Notes: a model not told the origin generated them from the sequence alone. DNA of 64,000 nt from Kineococcus aurantiacus (GCF_013409345.1 NZ_JACCBB010000001.1:1054001-1118000), one strand, 5' to 3'. Shown: positions 35,532 through 43,800, counted from the first letter of the stretch. Numbers and translations: made by a program.

Positions 35532-36119
35532 TCAACCGGGGTGCAGCAGGGGGGTCCACCAGCGGTCCGGGAGGCGGCCGGGGAACCGGTCGGCGAGGAG
35601 CACGACGCCGTCGTGGTGCAGGGTCAGGCCCGCCGGGGTGCGGGTCCAGCGCCGCCGGAACCCCGCGACGACACCGGGCTGGACACCGGGGACGGCACCG
35701 GGGTGCGCCACCCGGGGCAGGTCGCCGTCGTCGGTGAGGTCGAGGCGACCCCCGACGAGGCGGGCGACGCGGTGCTCGCCGTGGGGGGCGGGGACGCCCG
35801 CGGAGCGGACGACGTCGACGCGGTGACCGTCGACGACGGCGGTGGACAGCACCTTCTCGCCCCGCCGCTTGGGCGTGCGGAGCCCCGCCGCGCGGACGCG
35901 GGCGAGCAGTTCGCGGGTGGTGACGAGCTCGGCGCCGAGGGCGACGGCCTCGGGGATGCGCTCGACGGGCACGTCGTAGTGGTCGCCCTCGAAGGCGCGG
36001 CGCGGGACGCCGAGCAGGTCGGCGAAGGCGTGCAGCTCGGCGCTGGAGGTGTCGCTGGCCAGGTGCGCCCACCACCGTCCGTGCGCGGGGATGCGCGCGG
36101 TGTCCACCAGGACGGTCAC
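35532..36119 (-). CDS. DUF4031 protein
   Basis: A 195-residue protein whose first ~85 residues match DUF4031 (VLVDTARIPAHGRWWAHLASD, then ELHAFADLLGVPRRAFEGDHYDVP). The remainder, including LDLTDDGDLPRVAHPG and RFPGRLPDRWWTPLLHP, I do not recognise. DUF4031 proteins have no established function. GTG 36119 places the domain at the very N-terminus; earlier in-frame codons would add a low-quality leader. It diverges from the WXG100 gene. Between them lies a CACAGGGC...GCCCTGTG inverted repeat with an inner CCGGGGGCCCCCGG palindrome. Confidence 0.8.
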   Translation of the reverse strand: MTVLVDTARIPAHGRWWAHLASDTSSAELHAFADLLGVPRRAFEGDHYDVPVERIPEAVALGAELVTTRELLARVRAAGLRTPKRRGEKVLSTAVVDGHRVDVVRSAGVPAPHGEHRVARLVGGRLDLTDDGDLPRVAHPGAVPGVQPGVVAGFRRRWTRTPAGLTLHHDGVVLLADRFPGRLPDRWWTPLLHPG

Positions 36120-36283
36120 GCCGCCGCCGTCCCCGCGTGCACAGGGCGGCCGGGGGCCCCCGGACCACCGGGCCCTGTGGACAGCATCCGTCCTCCGCTC
36201 GTGCGCCGACCTAGCTTCTCCCCCGGGGGCGGCCACCGGGCCGGCCACGGGACCGCGGACCGCCGCGGGGAGGAGAGGATCCC

Positions 36284-36574
36284 ATGAGCAGGTTCGAGGT
36301 CGACAGCGCGCGGGTGGAGCAGGCCAGCGCGGCCGTGGCCACGTCGGCGGGCAACCTCGCCGCCGAGGTGGACGGCATGATGCGCCACCTGCTGGACCTG
36401 GAGTCGTGCTGGAAGGGGCAGGCGGCCAGCGGGTTCCAGCACCTGTCGGCGCAGTGGCGGCAGACCCAGGACCGGGTGCGCACGACGCTGGAGGAGATCC
36501 AGCGGGCGCTGGCGCAGGCGGGCCGGCAGTACGCCGACGTCGAGGCGGCCAACGCCCGCATGTTCGCCGGCTGA
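36284..36574 (+). CDS. WXG100 (ESAT-6-like) family protein
   Basis: A 96-residue helical-hairpin protein with the turn motif W43-K-G45 (LESCWKGQAASGFQ). It has the usual length, no signal peptide and no cysteine pattern beyond C42. The C-terminal part (QYADVEAANARMFAG) carries a YxxxD-like sequence (YADVE) close to the secretion signal YxxxD/E of type VII substrates. No EccC ATPase, second ESX protein or toxin gene is adjacent, so it is an orphan in this window. ATG 36284 has GGGGAGGAGAGG upstream. A 16-bp terminator hairpin follows its stop. Confidence 0.93.
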   Translation: MSRFEVDSARVEQASAAVATSAGNLAAEVDGMMRHLLDLESCWKGQAASGFQHLSAQWRQTQDRVRTTLEEIQRALAQAGRQYADVEAANARMFAG

Positions 36575-36584
36575 CCCCGGGAGC

Positions 36585-36620
36585 GCCGGAGGCCCCACGC
36601 GGGAGCGTGGGGCCTCCGGC
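36585..36620. terminator. Perfect 16-bp hairpin after WXG100 gene
   Basis: Arms 36585-36600 (GCCGGAGGCCCCACGC) and 36605-36620 pair perfectly around a GGGA loop. It lies between the WXG100 gene and the convergent 49-residue protein gene and should serve both. Confidence 0.85.
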
Positions 36621-36633
36621 GGTGGGGGTGGGG

Positions 36634-36783
36634 TCAGGCGGCTCGGGACAGCGGCGCGTGCGCCCCGGCGATGCTCCAGCGCATCTCCAGGTGCGGGCGG
36701 CCGGACGCGTCCCGGACCGTCACCCAGTGCACGGCGGGCTTGGTGCTCGTCTGCTGAGTGGACTTCGTTCCGATGTTGGCCAT
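36634..36783 (-). CDS. 49-residue basic/aromatic small protein
   Basis: A short gene with a very strong ribosome-binding site (AGGAGGTGG, about six bases before ATG 36783). The protein starts MANIGTKSTQQTSTKPAVHW, continues VTVRDASGRPHLEMRWSIAG and ends AHAPLSRAA. The VHWVTVRDASGRPHLEMRW core looks like a small beta domain. I do not recognise a named family, though the ribosome-binding site, codon pattern and terminator on its 3' side support a real gene. It diverges from moaA. The promoter region holds three ACTTT-type motifs, including an interrupted ACTTTC...GAAAGT inverted repeat (36841-36865). Confidence 0.72.
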   Translation of the reverse strand: MANIGTKSTQQTSTKPAVHWVTVRDASGRPHLEMRWSIAGAHAPLSRAA

Positions 36784-36929
36784 GTGCCACCTCCTGTTCA
36801 TCTGGAGTTCACTTTAGCGGACGTGACCCGCTCTTGACCAACTTTCGGCGCGAATCGCGGAAAGTGACCAAACCGATACTGATCGCCCTGCGGGCGGGAC
36901 CGGCCGGTCCCGCGGCCTACCCTGGGCCG

Positions 36930-38027
36930 GTGACGACGGTCGATCTGGGTGTCCCGCGGGTGCGCAGCGCCCCGCCGTCGGCGGGTCCCGCTGACCCGCG
37001 CTTCACCACCGGGCCCCTGCGCGACCGCCACGGCCGGGTGGCCCGGGACCTGCGGGTGTCGCTGACCGACCGCTGCAACCTGCGCTGCCACTACTGCATG
37101 CCCCCCGAGGGCCTGCCCTGGCTGGCCTCCGACGACGTGCTGTCCGACGCCGAGGTCGTCCGGCTCATCGAGGTCGCCGTCCGCGACCTCGGCGTGCACG
37201 AGGTGCGCTTCACCGGCGGCGAGCCGTTGCTGCGCAAGGGGCTGGAGGACGTCGTGGCGGCGGTCTCCCGGCTGCGGACCGACGGGGGCGACCCCGTGCG
37301 CACCTCCCTGACGACCAACGGCATCGGGCTGGAGCGGCGGGCGCCCGCCCTGGCCGCCGCGGGTCTGACCCGCGTCAACGTCTCGCTGGACACGCTGCGC
37401 GCGGACCGCTTCGCCGGCATCACCCGCCGGGACCGGCACGCCGACGTCCTGGCCGGCCTGGCGGCGGCCACCGCGGCCGGCCTGGCCCCGGTGAAGGTCA
37501 ACGCCGTGCTGCTGCGCGGGACGAACGACGACGAGGCGGCCGACCTGCTGCGCTGGGCCCTGGAGGCGGGGTACCGGCTGCGGTTCATCGAGCAGATGCC
37601 GCTGGACCCGCACGGCACGTGGGACCGCGCGCAGATGGTGACGGCCGAGGAGGTCCTGGCCGCGCTGCAGGAGGAGTTCACCCTCGTCCCGCGCCCGGGC
37701 ACGGCGCGCGGGTCGGCGCCGGCGGAGACCTGGGACGTGCTGGACGCCGCGGGCGGGCGCCGGGGCGACGTGGGGATCATCGCCTCGGTGACGCGCCCCT
37801 TCTGCGGCGACTGCGACCGGACCCGGCTGACCGCCGACGGCCAGGTCCGCACCTGCCTGTTCTCCACCTCGGAGACCGACCTGCGCACGGCCCTGCGCGG
37901 CGGGGCCGACGACGCGACCCTGGCCGCGACGTGGCGGGCGGCGATGTGGGGCAAGCTGCCCGGCCACGACATCGACGACCCGGGGTTCCTGCACCCCACC
38001 CGGCCCATGAGCGCCATCGGCGGATGA
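36930..38027 (+). CDS. moaA: GTP 3',8-cyclase MoaA
   Basis: A 365-residue radical-SAM enzyme for the first step of molybdenum cofactor synthesis, converting GTP to 3',8-cyclo-GTP. N-terminal cluster cysteines are C49, C53 and C56 (TDRCNLRCHYCM). The C-terminal cluster lies in FCGDCDRTRLTADGQVRTC. The chain ends MSAIGG, and the terminal GG is needed for activity. GTG 36930 sits six bases after TACCCT, so the message is probably leaderless. The moaD gene follows directly; moaE lies at 42624-43088, and no moaC is in the window. Confidence 0.96.
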   Translation: MTTVDLGVPRVRSAPPSAGPADPRFTTGPLRDRHGRVARDLRVSLTDRCNLRCHYCMPPEGLPWLASDDVLSDAEVVRLIEVAVRDLGVHEVRFTGGEPLLRKGLEDVVAAVSRLRTDGGDPVRTSLTTNGIGLERRAPALAAAGLTRVNVSLDTLRADRFAGITRRDRHADVLAGLAAATAAGLAPVKVNAVLLRGTNDDEAADLLRWALEAGYRLRFIEQMPLDPHGTWDRAQMVTAEEVLAALQEEFTLVPRPGTARGSAPAETWDVLDAAGGRRGDVGIIASVTRPFCGDCDRTRLTADGQVRTCLFSTSETDLRTALRGGADDATLAATWRAAMWGKLPGHDIDDPGFLHPTRPMSAIGG

Positions 38028-38062
38028 GCGCCCCCAGGAGTGGACAGGAGGTGGACGTCCCC

Positions 38063-38308
38063 GTGCAGCTGACGGTGCGGTTCTTCGCCGGCGCCGCCGC
38101 GGCCGCCGGTCACGAGTCCGAGCAGGTCCTCGTCGCCCCGGCGAGCACCCTCGGCGAGCTCGTCGACGAGCTCGGCGCCCGCGACCCGGCGCTGGCCCGC
38201 GTCCTGACCGCGTGCAGCTTCCTCGTCGACGGGGTCGCCGCCCGCCGCGAGGACCGGCTCGCCGACGGCACGACCCTCGACGTCCTGCCCCCCTTCGCGG
38301 GGGGTTAG
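38063..38308 (+). CDS. moaD: Molybdopterin synthase sulfur carrier MoaD
   Basis: An 81-residue ubiquitin-like sulfur carrier ending DVLPPFAGG; the C-terminal GG is adenylated and thiocarboxylated to donate sulfur to MoaE. I prefer GTG 38063 (QLTVRFFAGAAAAAGHES), behind AGGAGGTGG. ATG 38024 overlaps the moaA stop (ATGA) and would add 13 residues. Co-transcription with moaA is clear either way. Confidence 0.9.
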   Translation: MQLTVRFFAGAAAAAGHESEQVLVAPASTLGELVDELGARDPALARVLTACSFLVDGVAARREDRLADGTTLDVLPPFAGG

Positions 38309-38315
38309 CGAGGGG

Positions 38316-38993
38316 TCAGCGGCGGGCGAGCCGCGCGATGGAGTTCGCCAGGTGGACCCGCATGGCGGCCCGCGCCGTCTCGGCGTCGCGGCGGGCGACG
38401 GCCGCCACGACGGCCCGGTGCTCGGCCACGACGTCCGACACGCCGCCGGACCCGCTGCGCAGCCGGCCCGCCGGCATCGCGATCATCGGCTCCCCCAGCG
38501 TCTGCAACACCTCCAGCAGGTAGCGGTTCTCGGAGGCGGCCGCGACCGCCACGTGGAACCGGAAGTCGGCCCCGACGGCGTCGGTGGGGCGGTCGGCGGC
38601 GTCGGCGAACCCCTCCGCGGCCCGGTGCAGCGCCGCGAGCCGGGCGTCGTCGTGCCGGGCCGCGGCCAGCGCCGCGGCCTCGGTCTCCACCGCCAGGCGG
38701 AACTCCAGCAGCTCGGTGCGCCCGGCCGCCGAGCGCAGGCCGCTGACGTCGACGTCGAAGGTCCTGTCGCTGGGCCGGGCCAGCACGAAGGACCCCTTGC
38801 CGCGCAAAGTCTCCACGAGCCCGGCGGCCTGCAGGCGGGACATCGCCTCGCGCACGACGGTGCGCGAGACGCCGAACTCGGCGACGAGGTCGCTCTCGGA
38901 CGGCACGGCCTGGCCGGAGACGAGCTCGCCCTCGACGATCCGCGCGCGCAGGACGTCGACGAGGGCCTGGGTCCGGGTGGTCGGGGCGCTCAC
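38316..38993 (-). CDS. GntR/FadR-type (FCD) transcriptional regulator
   Basis: A 225-residue regulator. The N-terminal winged HTH is seen in SESDLVAEFGVSRTVVREAMSRLQAAG, and the FCD ligand domain spans ~85-215. FCD metal-site residues fit FRFHVAVAAASENRYLLEVL and [21 protein letters not shown] 38993 overlaps the stop of the dehydratase gene (GTGA), so both are made together. A FadR-type operator, TTGTCCTACAA, stands just before the dehydratase start, so autoregulation of this two-gene unit is likely. The inducer is probably a hexarate or its keto acid. Confidence 0.92.
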   Translation of the reverse strand: MSAPTTRTQALVDVLRARIVEGELVSGQAVPSESDLVAEFGVSRTVVREAMSRLQAAGLVETLRGKGSFVLARPSDRTFDVDVSGLRSAAGRTELLEFRLAVETEAAALAAARHDDARLAALHRAAEGFADAADRPTDAVGADFRFHVAVAAASENRYLLEVLQTLGEPMIAMPAGRLRSGSGGVSDVVAEHRAVVAAVARRDAETARAAMRVHLANSIARLARR

Positions 38994-40120
38994 GCGACGC
39001 CGAAGGCGACGGAGTCGGTGGTCCAGGCGCGCGCCTGGTCGGTGAGGGTGAAACCCAGGCCGGGGCGGTCGGGCACGACCATCCGGCCGTCGACCGTCTC
39101 GAGGCGTTCCTCGAACAGCGGGTTGAGCCACTCGAAGTGCTCGACCCACGGCTCGCGGGGGTAGGTCGCGGCCAGGTGCAGGTGGATCTCCATGGCGAAG
39201 TGGGGGGCGAGGTCCAGCCCGGCCTGGTCGGCGATGGCGGCCAGCCGCAGGAAGGGGGTGATGCCGCCGATGCGGGGGGCGTCGGGCTGGATGACGTCGG
39301 CCGAGCGGTGCTCGACGAGGGCCAGGTGCTCGCTGACGCTGGACAGCATCTCCCCCGTCGCGATCGGGGTGTCGAGGGCGCGGGCGAGGTCGGCGTGCCC
39401 GACGGCGTCGTAGGCGTCGAGGGGTTCCTCGATCCAGACGAGGCCGAACTCCTCGAACGCGCGGCCCATCCGCAGCGCCGAGGTGCGGTCCCACTGCTGG
39501 TTGGCGTCGACCATGAGCGGGACGTCGGGTCCGAGGTGCTCGCGGACGGCGCTGACGCGGCGCAGGTCCTCGCGCCGGTCGGGCTGGCCCACCTTGACCT
39601 TGATGCCGCCGATGCCGGCGGCCAGGGACTCGTCGGCGCGGGCGAGCACCTCCTCCAGCGGGGCGTGCAGGAAACCCCCGGAGGTGTTGTAGGTGCGCAC
39701 CGAGTCGCGGTGGGCGCCCAGGAGCTTGGCCAGCGGCAGCCCGGCGCGCTTGGCCTTCAGGTCGTACAGGGCGATGTCGAGGGCCGCGAGGGCCTGGGTC
39801 GCCACCCCGCTGCGGCCCACGGAGGCCCCCGACCAGAGCAGCTTGGTGTAGACCTTCGCGATGTCGTTGGGGTCCTCGCCCAGCAGGCCGGCGGCGACCT
39901 CGCGGGCGTGGGCGTACTGGGCGGGTCCGCCGGCGCGCTTGGAGTAGCTGAAACCCAGCCCCTCGAAACCCTGCTCGGTGCGGATCCGGGCGAAGAGGAA
40001 CACGATCTCGGTCATCGGGCGCTGGCGGCCGGTGAGCACCTTGGCGTCGCTGACGGGTGTCGCCAGCGGCAGGGTGGCGGTCGAGAGTTCCACGTACCGG
40101 ATGCTGTCCACGGCACTCAT
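38990..40120 (-). CDS. L-talarate/galactarate dehydratase (enolase superfamily)
   Basis: A 376-residue mandelate-racemase-type dehydratase. The KxK pair is K174/K176 (GIGGIKVKVGQP); metal ligands are D205, E231 and E257 (VDANQQW, WIEEPLDAYD, IATGEM); the second base is H307 (LAPHFAMEIHLHL). Segments such as PLATPVSDAKVLTGRQRP, FEGLGFSYSKRAGG and LLWSGASVGRSG match, from memory, the Salmonella TalrD/GalrD enzyme closely. It removes water from L-talarate or galactarate to give 2-keto-3-deoxy-glucarate-type acids. No downstream aldolase is next to it. It is controlled with its GntR partner. Confidence 0.9.
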   Translation of the reverse strand: MSAVDSIRYVELSTATLPLATPVSDAKVLTGRQRPMTEIVFLFARIRTEQGFEGLGFSYSKRAGGPAQYAHAREVAAGLLGEDPNDIAKVYTKLLWSGASVGRSGVATQALAALDIALYDLKAKRAGLPLAKLLGAHRDSVRTYNTSGGFLHAPLEEVLARADESLAAGIGGIKVKVGQPDRREDLRRVSAVREHLGPDVPLMVDANQQWDRTSALRMGRAFEEFGLVWIEEPLDAYDAVGHADLARALDTPIATGEMLSSVSEHLALVEHRSADVIQPDAPRIGGITPFLRLAAIADQAGLDLAPHFAMEIHLHLAATYPREPWVEHFEWLNPLFEERLETVDGRMVVPDRPGLGFTLTDQARAWTTDSVAFGVA

Positions 40121-40136
40121 CGTACGAGTCGAGTTA

Positions 40137-40149
40137 CTTGTCCTACAAG
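40137..40149. promoter_or_regulatory. FadR-type GntR operator before the dehydratase gene
   Basis: CTTGTCCTACAAG is a perfect 5-3-5 palindrome whose inner 11 bases fit TNGTNNNACNA, the FadR-subfamily consensus. It begins 17 bases upstream of the ATG at 40120 and overlaps the last codons of the monooxygenase gene. The cognate regulator is most likely the FCD protein encoded in the same unit. Confidence 0.7.
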
Positions 40150-41603
40150 AAGGGCGCGGGGTCGAACGTCCCGTTGCGGCGGCGGAACTCCGTGGCCGTA
40201 TCGGGCCACAGCAGCGTCAGCCGCCCGCTGCGCCGGTCCACGTACCAGCTCGAGCACCCGCCCCGCAGCCACACCGACTCCCCCGCCGCGGCGTCGATCT
40301 CAGCGGTGTAGCGCCGCTGCGCCGCCGCGCTCACCTCCAGCGGACCGACCCCGCCCGCCAGGTGGTCCAGCGCCCCCAGCAGGTACCCGATCTGGCTCTC
40401 GATCACGTGGATCGCCGAGTTGTGCCCCAGGCTCGCGTTCGGGCCGTCGAGCACGAACAGGTTCGGGAAACCGTGCACGACGGTCGAGGCGTGCGACACC
40501 ATCCCCCCGGCCCACGCCTGCGCCAGCGTCGTCCCGTCGCGGCCGTGCACGCGCGCCGCGTACGGCTGGACGGTGGAGTGGAAACCCGTGGCCAGCACGA
40601 GGGCGTCCAGCCGGTGCACCGAACCGTCCCGCGCCGTCACCGACCCCGGCCCGGCGCTGCGCACCGCCGAGGGCACCAGCTGGACGTCGGGGCGGAGCAG
40701 CGCCGGGTAGAACGTGTCCGACAGCAGCACGCGCTTGCAGCCGATCTCGTAGTCCGGCGTCAGCGCCGCCCGCAGAGCCGGGTCGGGCACCTGCGCCGCC
40801 AGGTGGTCCAGCGCCGTGCGCCGCAACGACTCCAGCGCGTCGCGGTCCATCCGGCGGGCCCGCAGCCCCTGCTCCATCTCCGCGAACGTGCGCGAGCGCG
40901 ACGCCGCGACCACGGCGGGGTCCCCGGCGTGCCGGGCCCGTTCGCCCGCGCTGAAGGCGCGGTCCCCGCGCGGGACGACCCACGCGGGGCTGCGCTGGAA
41001 CACGCTGACGTGCGCGGCCCGGCCGGCCAGCTCGGGCACGACCTGCACGGCCGAGGCCCCCGTGCCGACCACCCCCACCCGTAACCCCTCCAGCGCCACC
41101 GCGTGGTCCCAGCGGGCGGTGTGGAGCACCGGCCCGGCGAAGTCGGCCAGCCCCGGCACGTCGGGCACCCGCGGCTCGGTGAGCCGGCCCGCGGCCAGGA
41201 CCAGGACCCGCGCCCGCACCGGCCCCGTCGACGTCGCCAGCTCCCACCACCCCGCCGGCGACCACCGCGCCCGCAGCACCTCGCAGCCCAGCCGCAGGTG
41301 GTCGGCGACCTCGCGGGCGCACCCGCGCAGGTACCGCTGGATCTCCGCCCCGGGGGCGAAGACCCGCGACCAGCCGGGGTCGGGGGCGAAGGAGAACGAG
41401 TACAGGTGCGAGGGGACGTCGCACGCCACCCCCGGGTAGGTGTTGTCCCGCCACGTCCCGCCGACCTCCCCGGCGCGTTCCAGGACGACGAAGCTGTCCC
41501 GGCCCCGGCGGTGCAGCCGGATCGCCGCGCCGAGCCCGGCGAACCCCGCGCCCACGACCGCGACGTCGAGGACCGGCGCGGCCTCGGGGACGGGTGCGCT
41601 CAC
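40143..41603 (-). CDS. Type I Baeyer-Villiger-like flavin monooxygenase
   Basis: A 486-residue FAD/NADPH monooxygenase. FAD motif VVGAGFAGLGAA is at ~15-26, the BVMO fingerprint is FAGPVLHTARWD (FxGxxxHxxxW/D), and the NADPH motif is GVVGTGASAVQVVPELA. A late LVLATGF motif is also typical. Such enzymes insert oxygen next to ketones or oxidise N/S atoms; the substrate is unknown. GTG 41603 overlaps the stop of the CofH-like gene (GTGA), so the two are coupled. Its 3' end carries the GntR operator of the next gene. Confidence 0.9.
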   Translation of the reverse strand: MSAPVPEAAPVLDVAVVGAGFAGLGAAIRLHRRGRDSFVVLERAGEVGGTWRDNTYPGVACDVPSHLYSFSFAPDPGWSRVFAPGAEIQRYLRGCAREVADHLRLGCEVLRARWSPAGWWELATSTGPVRARVLVLAAGRLTEPRVPDVPGLADFAGPVLHTARWDHAVALEGLRVGVVGTGASAVQVVPELAGRAAHVSVFQRSPAWVVPRGDRAFSAGERARHAGDPAVVAASRSRTFAEMEQGLRARRMDRDALESLRRTALDHLAAQVPDPALRAALTPDYEIGCKRVLLSDTFYPALLRPDVQLVPSAVRSAGPGSVTARDGSVHRLDALVLATGFHSTVQPYAARVHGRDGTTLAQAWAGGMVSHASTVVHGFPNLFVLDGPNASLGHNSAIHVIESQIGYLLGALDHLAGGVGPLEVSAAAQRRYTAEIDAAAGESVWLRGGCSSWYVDRRSGRLTLLWPDTATEFRRRNGTFDPAPFL

Positions 41604-42607
41604 GCCCGCGCCGGCACGCCGTACCGGGTCGTGCGCTGCCGCAGCGGCCTGCCCCCCGCGAGCGCCGCCGCGGCCCGCGGGGTCAGGGTGTTCCCGGCCT
41701 CCTGGCCCGCGGCCGGGTCCAGGGCGCCGTCCAGGAGCAGCCCGCCCAGGTCGTCGGCCCCGCCGCGCAGCAGCTGCGCCACGAGGGCCGGCTCGTGCCG
41801 GGGCCAGGCCGCCTGCACGTGGTCGACCGCGCCGTCCAGCAGCAGCCGGGCCACGGCGTGCAGGGCCCGCGTCGCGCGCGGGGACGGGGCCCGCAGGGGC
41901 GAGGGCATCGCGATGAACTCGGTGATCCCGCCCGTCTCGCGGGCGAGGGCGGCCAGGAGGCGCAGGTGCGCGACCTGCTGGGCGGGGGTCTCCGGCCCGC
42001 CGTGCACGAGCGTGGAGGTGGAGGTGAGCCCGACCTCGTGGGCCGTGCGCAGCACCTGCACCCACCGCGCGACCGGCAGGTCGGGGACGCCGCCGTTGAG
42101 CGCGGTGCGCACGTCGTCGTCCAGGACCTTGGCCGCGGTGCCCGGGACCGACCCCAGCCCCGCCGCGCGGGCCGCGGCGAGGAACTCGCGCACGCCCGAC
42201 CCGCGCCGGCGCGCCGCGTCGAGCACCTCCGGCACCCGGAAGGCGTGCAGGTGCACCCCCGGCCCGGCGGAGGCGACGGCCCGCACCAGGTCCAGGTAGC
42301 CCTCGGGCCCGGCCGCGGCGGGCAGCTCGCCCTGCACGCAGACCTCGGTGGCCCCCAGGGCGACGGCCTCGGCGACGAGCTCGCGGACGTGGGCGAGGTC
42401 GGCGCCCACGCGCGTCCCGTCGAGGTTGCGGTTCACCACGAACGTGACGTCGTCCCCCGTGCGGGCGCGGCGCAGCTCGTCGGCGGTCGCGGCGAGCCGC
42501 TCCAGGTCCGCGCCGTCGGCGGCCAGCAGGCTCACCGCCTGCGCGTCGGTCAGCCGGTGGGGGTCCGAGGCGGCCACGGCCAGGGCCTCGGGGAGAGCGT
42601 CGGGCAC
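41600..42607 (-). CDS. CofH homologue lacking the radical-SAM CxxxCxxC motif
   Basis: A 335-residue protein that aligns with CofH/MqnC-type radical-SAM enzymes over VTFVVNRNLDGTRVG, GATEVCVQGELP and HLHAFRVPEVLDAA. It also aligns over GSVPGTAAKVLDDDVRTAL and GLTSTSTLVHGGPET. CofH joins a tyrosine-derived radical to 5-amino-6-ribitylaminouracil in F420 synthesis. In true CofH the NRN motif is followed by CxxxCxxC and ~45 further residues; here that stretch is missing, and C90 is the only cysteine in the protein. It cannot bind the usual 4Fe-4S cluster. It is translationally coupled to the monooxygenase gene. Either it has a new role or the gene is decaying, though the reading frame is intact. 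Confidence 0.85.
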   Translation of the reverse strand: MPDALPEALAVAASDPHRLTDAQAVSLLAADGADLERLAATADELRRARTGDDVTFVVNRNLDGTRVGADLAHVRELVAEAVALGATEVCVQGELPAAAGPEGYLDLVRAVASAGPGVHLHAFRVPEVLDAARRRGSGVREFLAAARAAGLGSVPGTAAKVLDDDVRTALNGGVPDLPVARWVQVLRTAHEVGLTSTSTLVHGGPETPAQQVAHLRLLAALARETGGITEFIAMPSPLRAPSPRATRALHAVARLLLDGAVDHVQAAWPRHEPALVAQLLRGGADDLGGLLLDGALDPAAGQEAGNTLTPRAAAALAGGRPLRQRTTRYGVPARA

Positions 42608-42623
42608 CGCCCGAGGCTAACCC

Positions 42624-43088
42624 TCAGGGGCAGGCGACCCACTCGGAGGTGCCGTCGGTGAAGTGCTGGTGCTTCCACACCGGCAGCCGGTCCTTGACCT
42701 CGTCGACGAGCCGGGCGCACGCGGCGAAGGCCTCCCCGCGGTGGGCGGCCGAGACCGCCACCGCGAGCGCCACGTCGCCGATCGCCAGGTGCCCGAGCCG
42801 GTGGCTGACGGCGACCGCGTCGACGTCGGCCCCGGCGGTCACCTCGGCGACCACGGCGGCCAGGACCCCGGCCGCGCCGGGGTGCCCCACGTACTCCAGC
42901 TCCCGCACCCCCCGGCCGTGGTCGTGGTCGCGCACCACCCCGGCGAACGTCACCACCGCCCCCGCGGCGGCGTCGCCGACCAGCCGCGCGTGCTCGGCGA
43001 CGTCGAGAGTCTCGGGGCCCACCGCGGTGCGCACGACGCGCCGGGCGGGCGCGGTCAGGCGCCCCTGGTCCTGCTCACCGGTCTGCAC
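42624..43088 (-). CDS. moaE: Molybdopterin synthase catalytic subunit MoaE
   Basis: A 154-residue MoaE. Conserved elements are GAVVTFAGVVRDHD, LEYVGHPGAA, SHRLGHLAIGDVALAVAV, the basic active-site stretch LPVWKHQHF and the closing DGTSEWV. It adds two sulfurs from MoaD to precursor Z to form molybdopterin. GTG 43088 lies six bases after TACCCT on its strand, indicating leaderless transcription. It diverges from cofC and ends 16 bases before the CofH-like gene. It is separated from moaA/moaD by about 4.3 kb. Confidence 0.93.
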   Translation of the reverse strand: MQTGEQDQGRLTAPARRVVRTAVGPETLDVAEHARLVGDAAAGAVVTFAGVVRDHDHGRGVRELEYVGHPGAAGVLAAVVAEVTAGADVDAVAVSHRLGHLAIGDVALAVAVSAAHRGEAFAACARLVDEVKDRLPVWKHQHFTDGTSEWVACP

Positions 43089-43139
43089 GGGAGCAGGGTA
43101 GGTGTTCCGGGCGCGGCGGTCGTGGGGGAGACTCCCCCG

Positions 43140-43781
43140 GTGACGCACGTGAGCGGCTGGCGGATCGTCGTCCCGGTCAAGGGCGGGGACGAGGCGAAGA
43201 CGCGGCTGGCGCTGCCGCCGGACCAGCGGCGGGGCCTGGCCCTGGCGATGGCCCTGGACTGCCTGGCCGCCTGCCTGGCCACGCCCGGGGTCGGGCTCGT
43301 GGTGTGCGTCAGCGACGACCCCGTCGTGCTGCGCTCGGCCCGGGCCGCCGGGGCCGTCACGGTCTCCCCCGGCCGCCCCGGGCTGGCCCGCGCCGTCGAC
43401 GCGGGCCTGGCGAGCCTGGAGCGGGGCCCGACGGCCGTGCTGCTCGGCGACGTGCCGGCGCTGCGCCCGCGGGACCTGGCGACGGCGCTGGAGGAGGCGC
43501 TGGGCGTGCCCGGCCCGGCGCTGGTCACCGACACCGAGGGGACGGGCAGCGTGCTGCTGGCCGAGGTGGGCGGGGACGTCCCGCACCGCTTCGGGCCCGA
43601 CTCGGCCCGTCACCACCTGCAGGCCGGGGCCCGCGCGCTGACCGCGCCGGTGCCCTCGCTGCGCCGCGACGTCGACACCCTGGCCGACCTGGCGGCCGCC
43701 CTCGGCCTGGGCGTGGGGCCCCGCACCCGCCAGGCCGTGCCCCCGGACCTGCTGGCGCCGTGCGCCGGACGTCCCTGCTGA
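43140..43781 (+). CDS. cofC: 2-phospho-L-lactate (or phosphoenolpyruvate) guanylyltransferase CofC/FbiD
   Basis: A 213-residue nucleotidyltransferase. It shows [18 protein letters not shown] (nucleotide-binding loop with Lys), [25 protein letters not shown] (metal site Asp) and [11 protein letters not shown]. It activates 2-phospholactate or phosphoenolpyruvate with GTP, an early step of coenzyme F420 assembly. GTG 43140 has GAGACT six bases upstream. The cofG gene follows 19 bases later, so F420 synthesis genes form one unit here. Confidence 0.88.
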   Translation: MTHVSGWRIVVPVKGGDEAKTRLALPPDQRRGLALAMALDCLAACLATPGVGLVVCVSDDPVVLRSARAAGAVTVSPGRPGLARAVDAGLASLERGPTAVLLGDVPALRPRDLATALEEALGVPGPALVTDTEGTGSVLLAEVGGDVPHRFGPDSARHHLQAGARALTAPVPSLRRDVDTLADLAAALGLGVGPRTRQAVPPDLLAPCAGRPC

Positions 43782-43800
43782 CCACCCACCGGAGGAGCAC

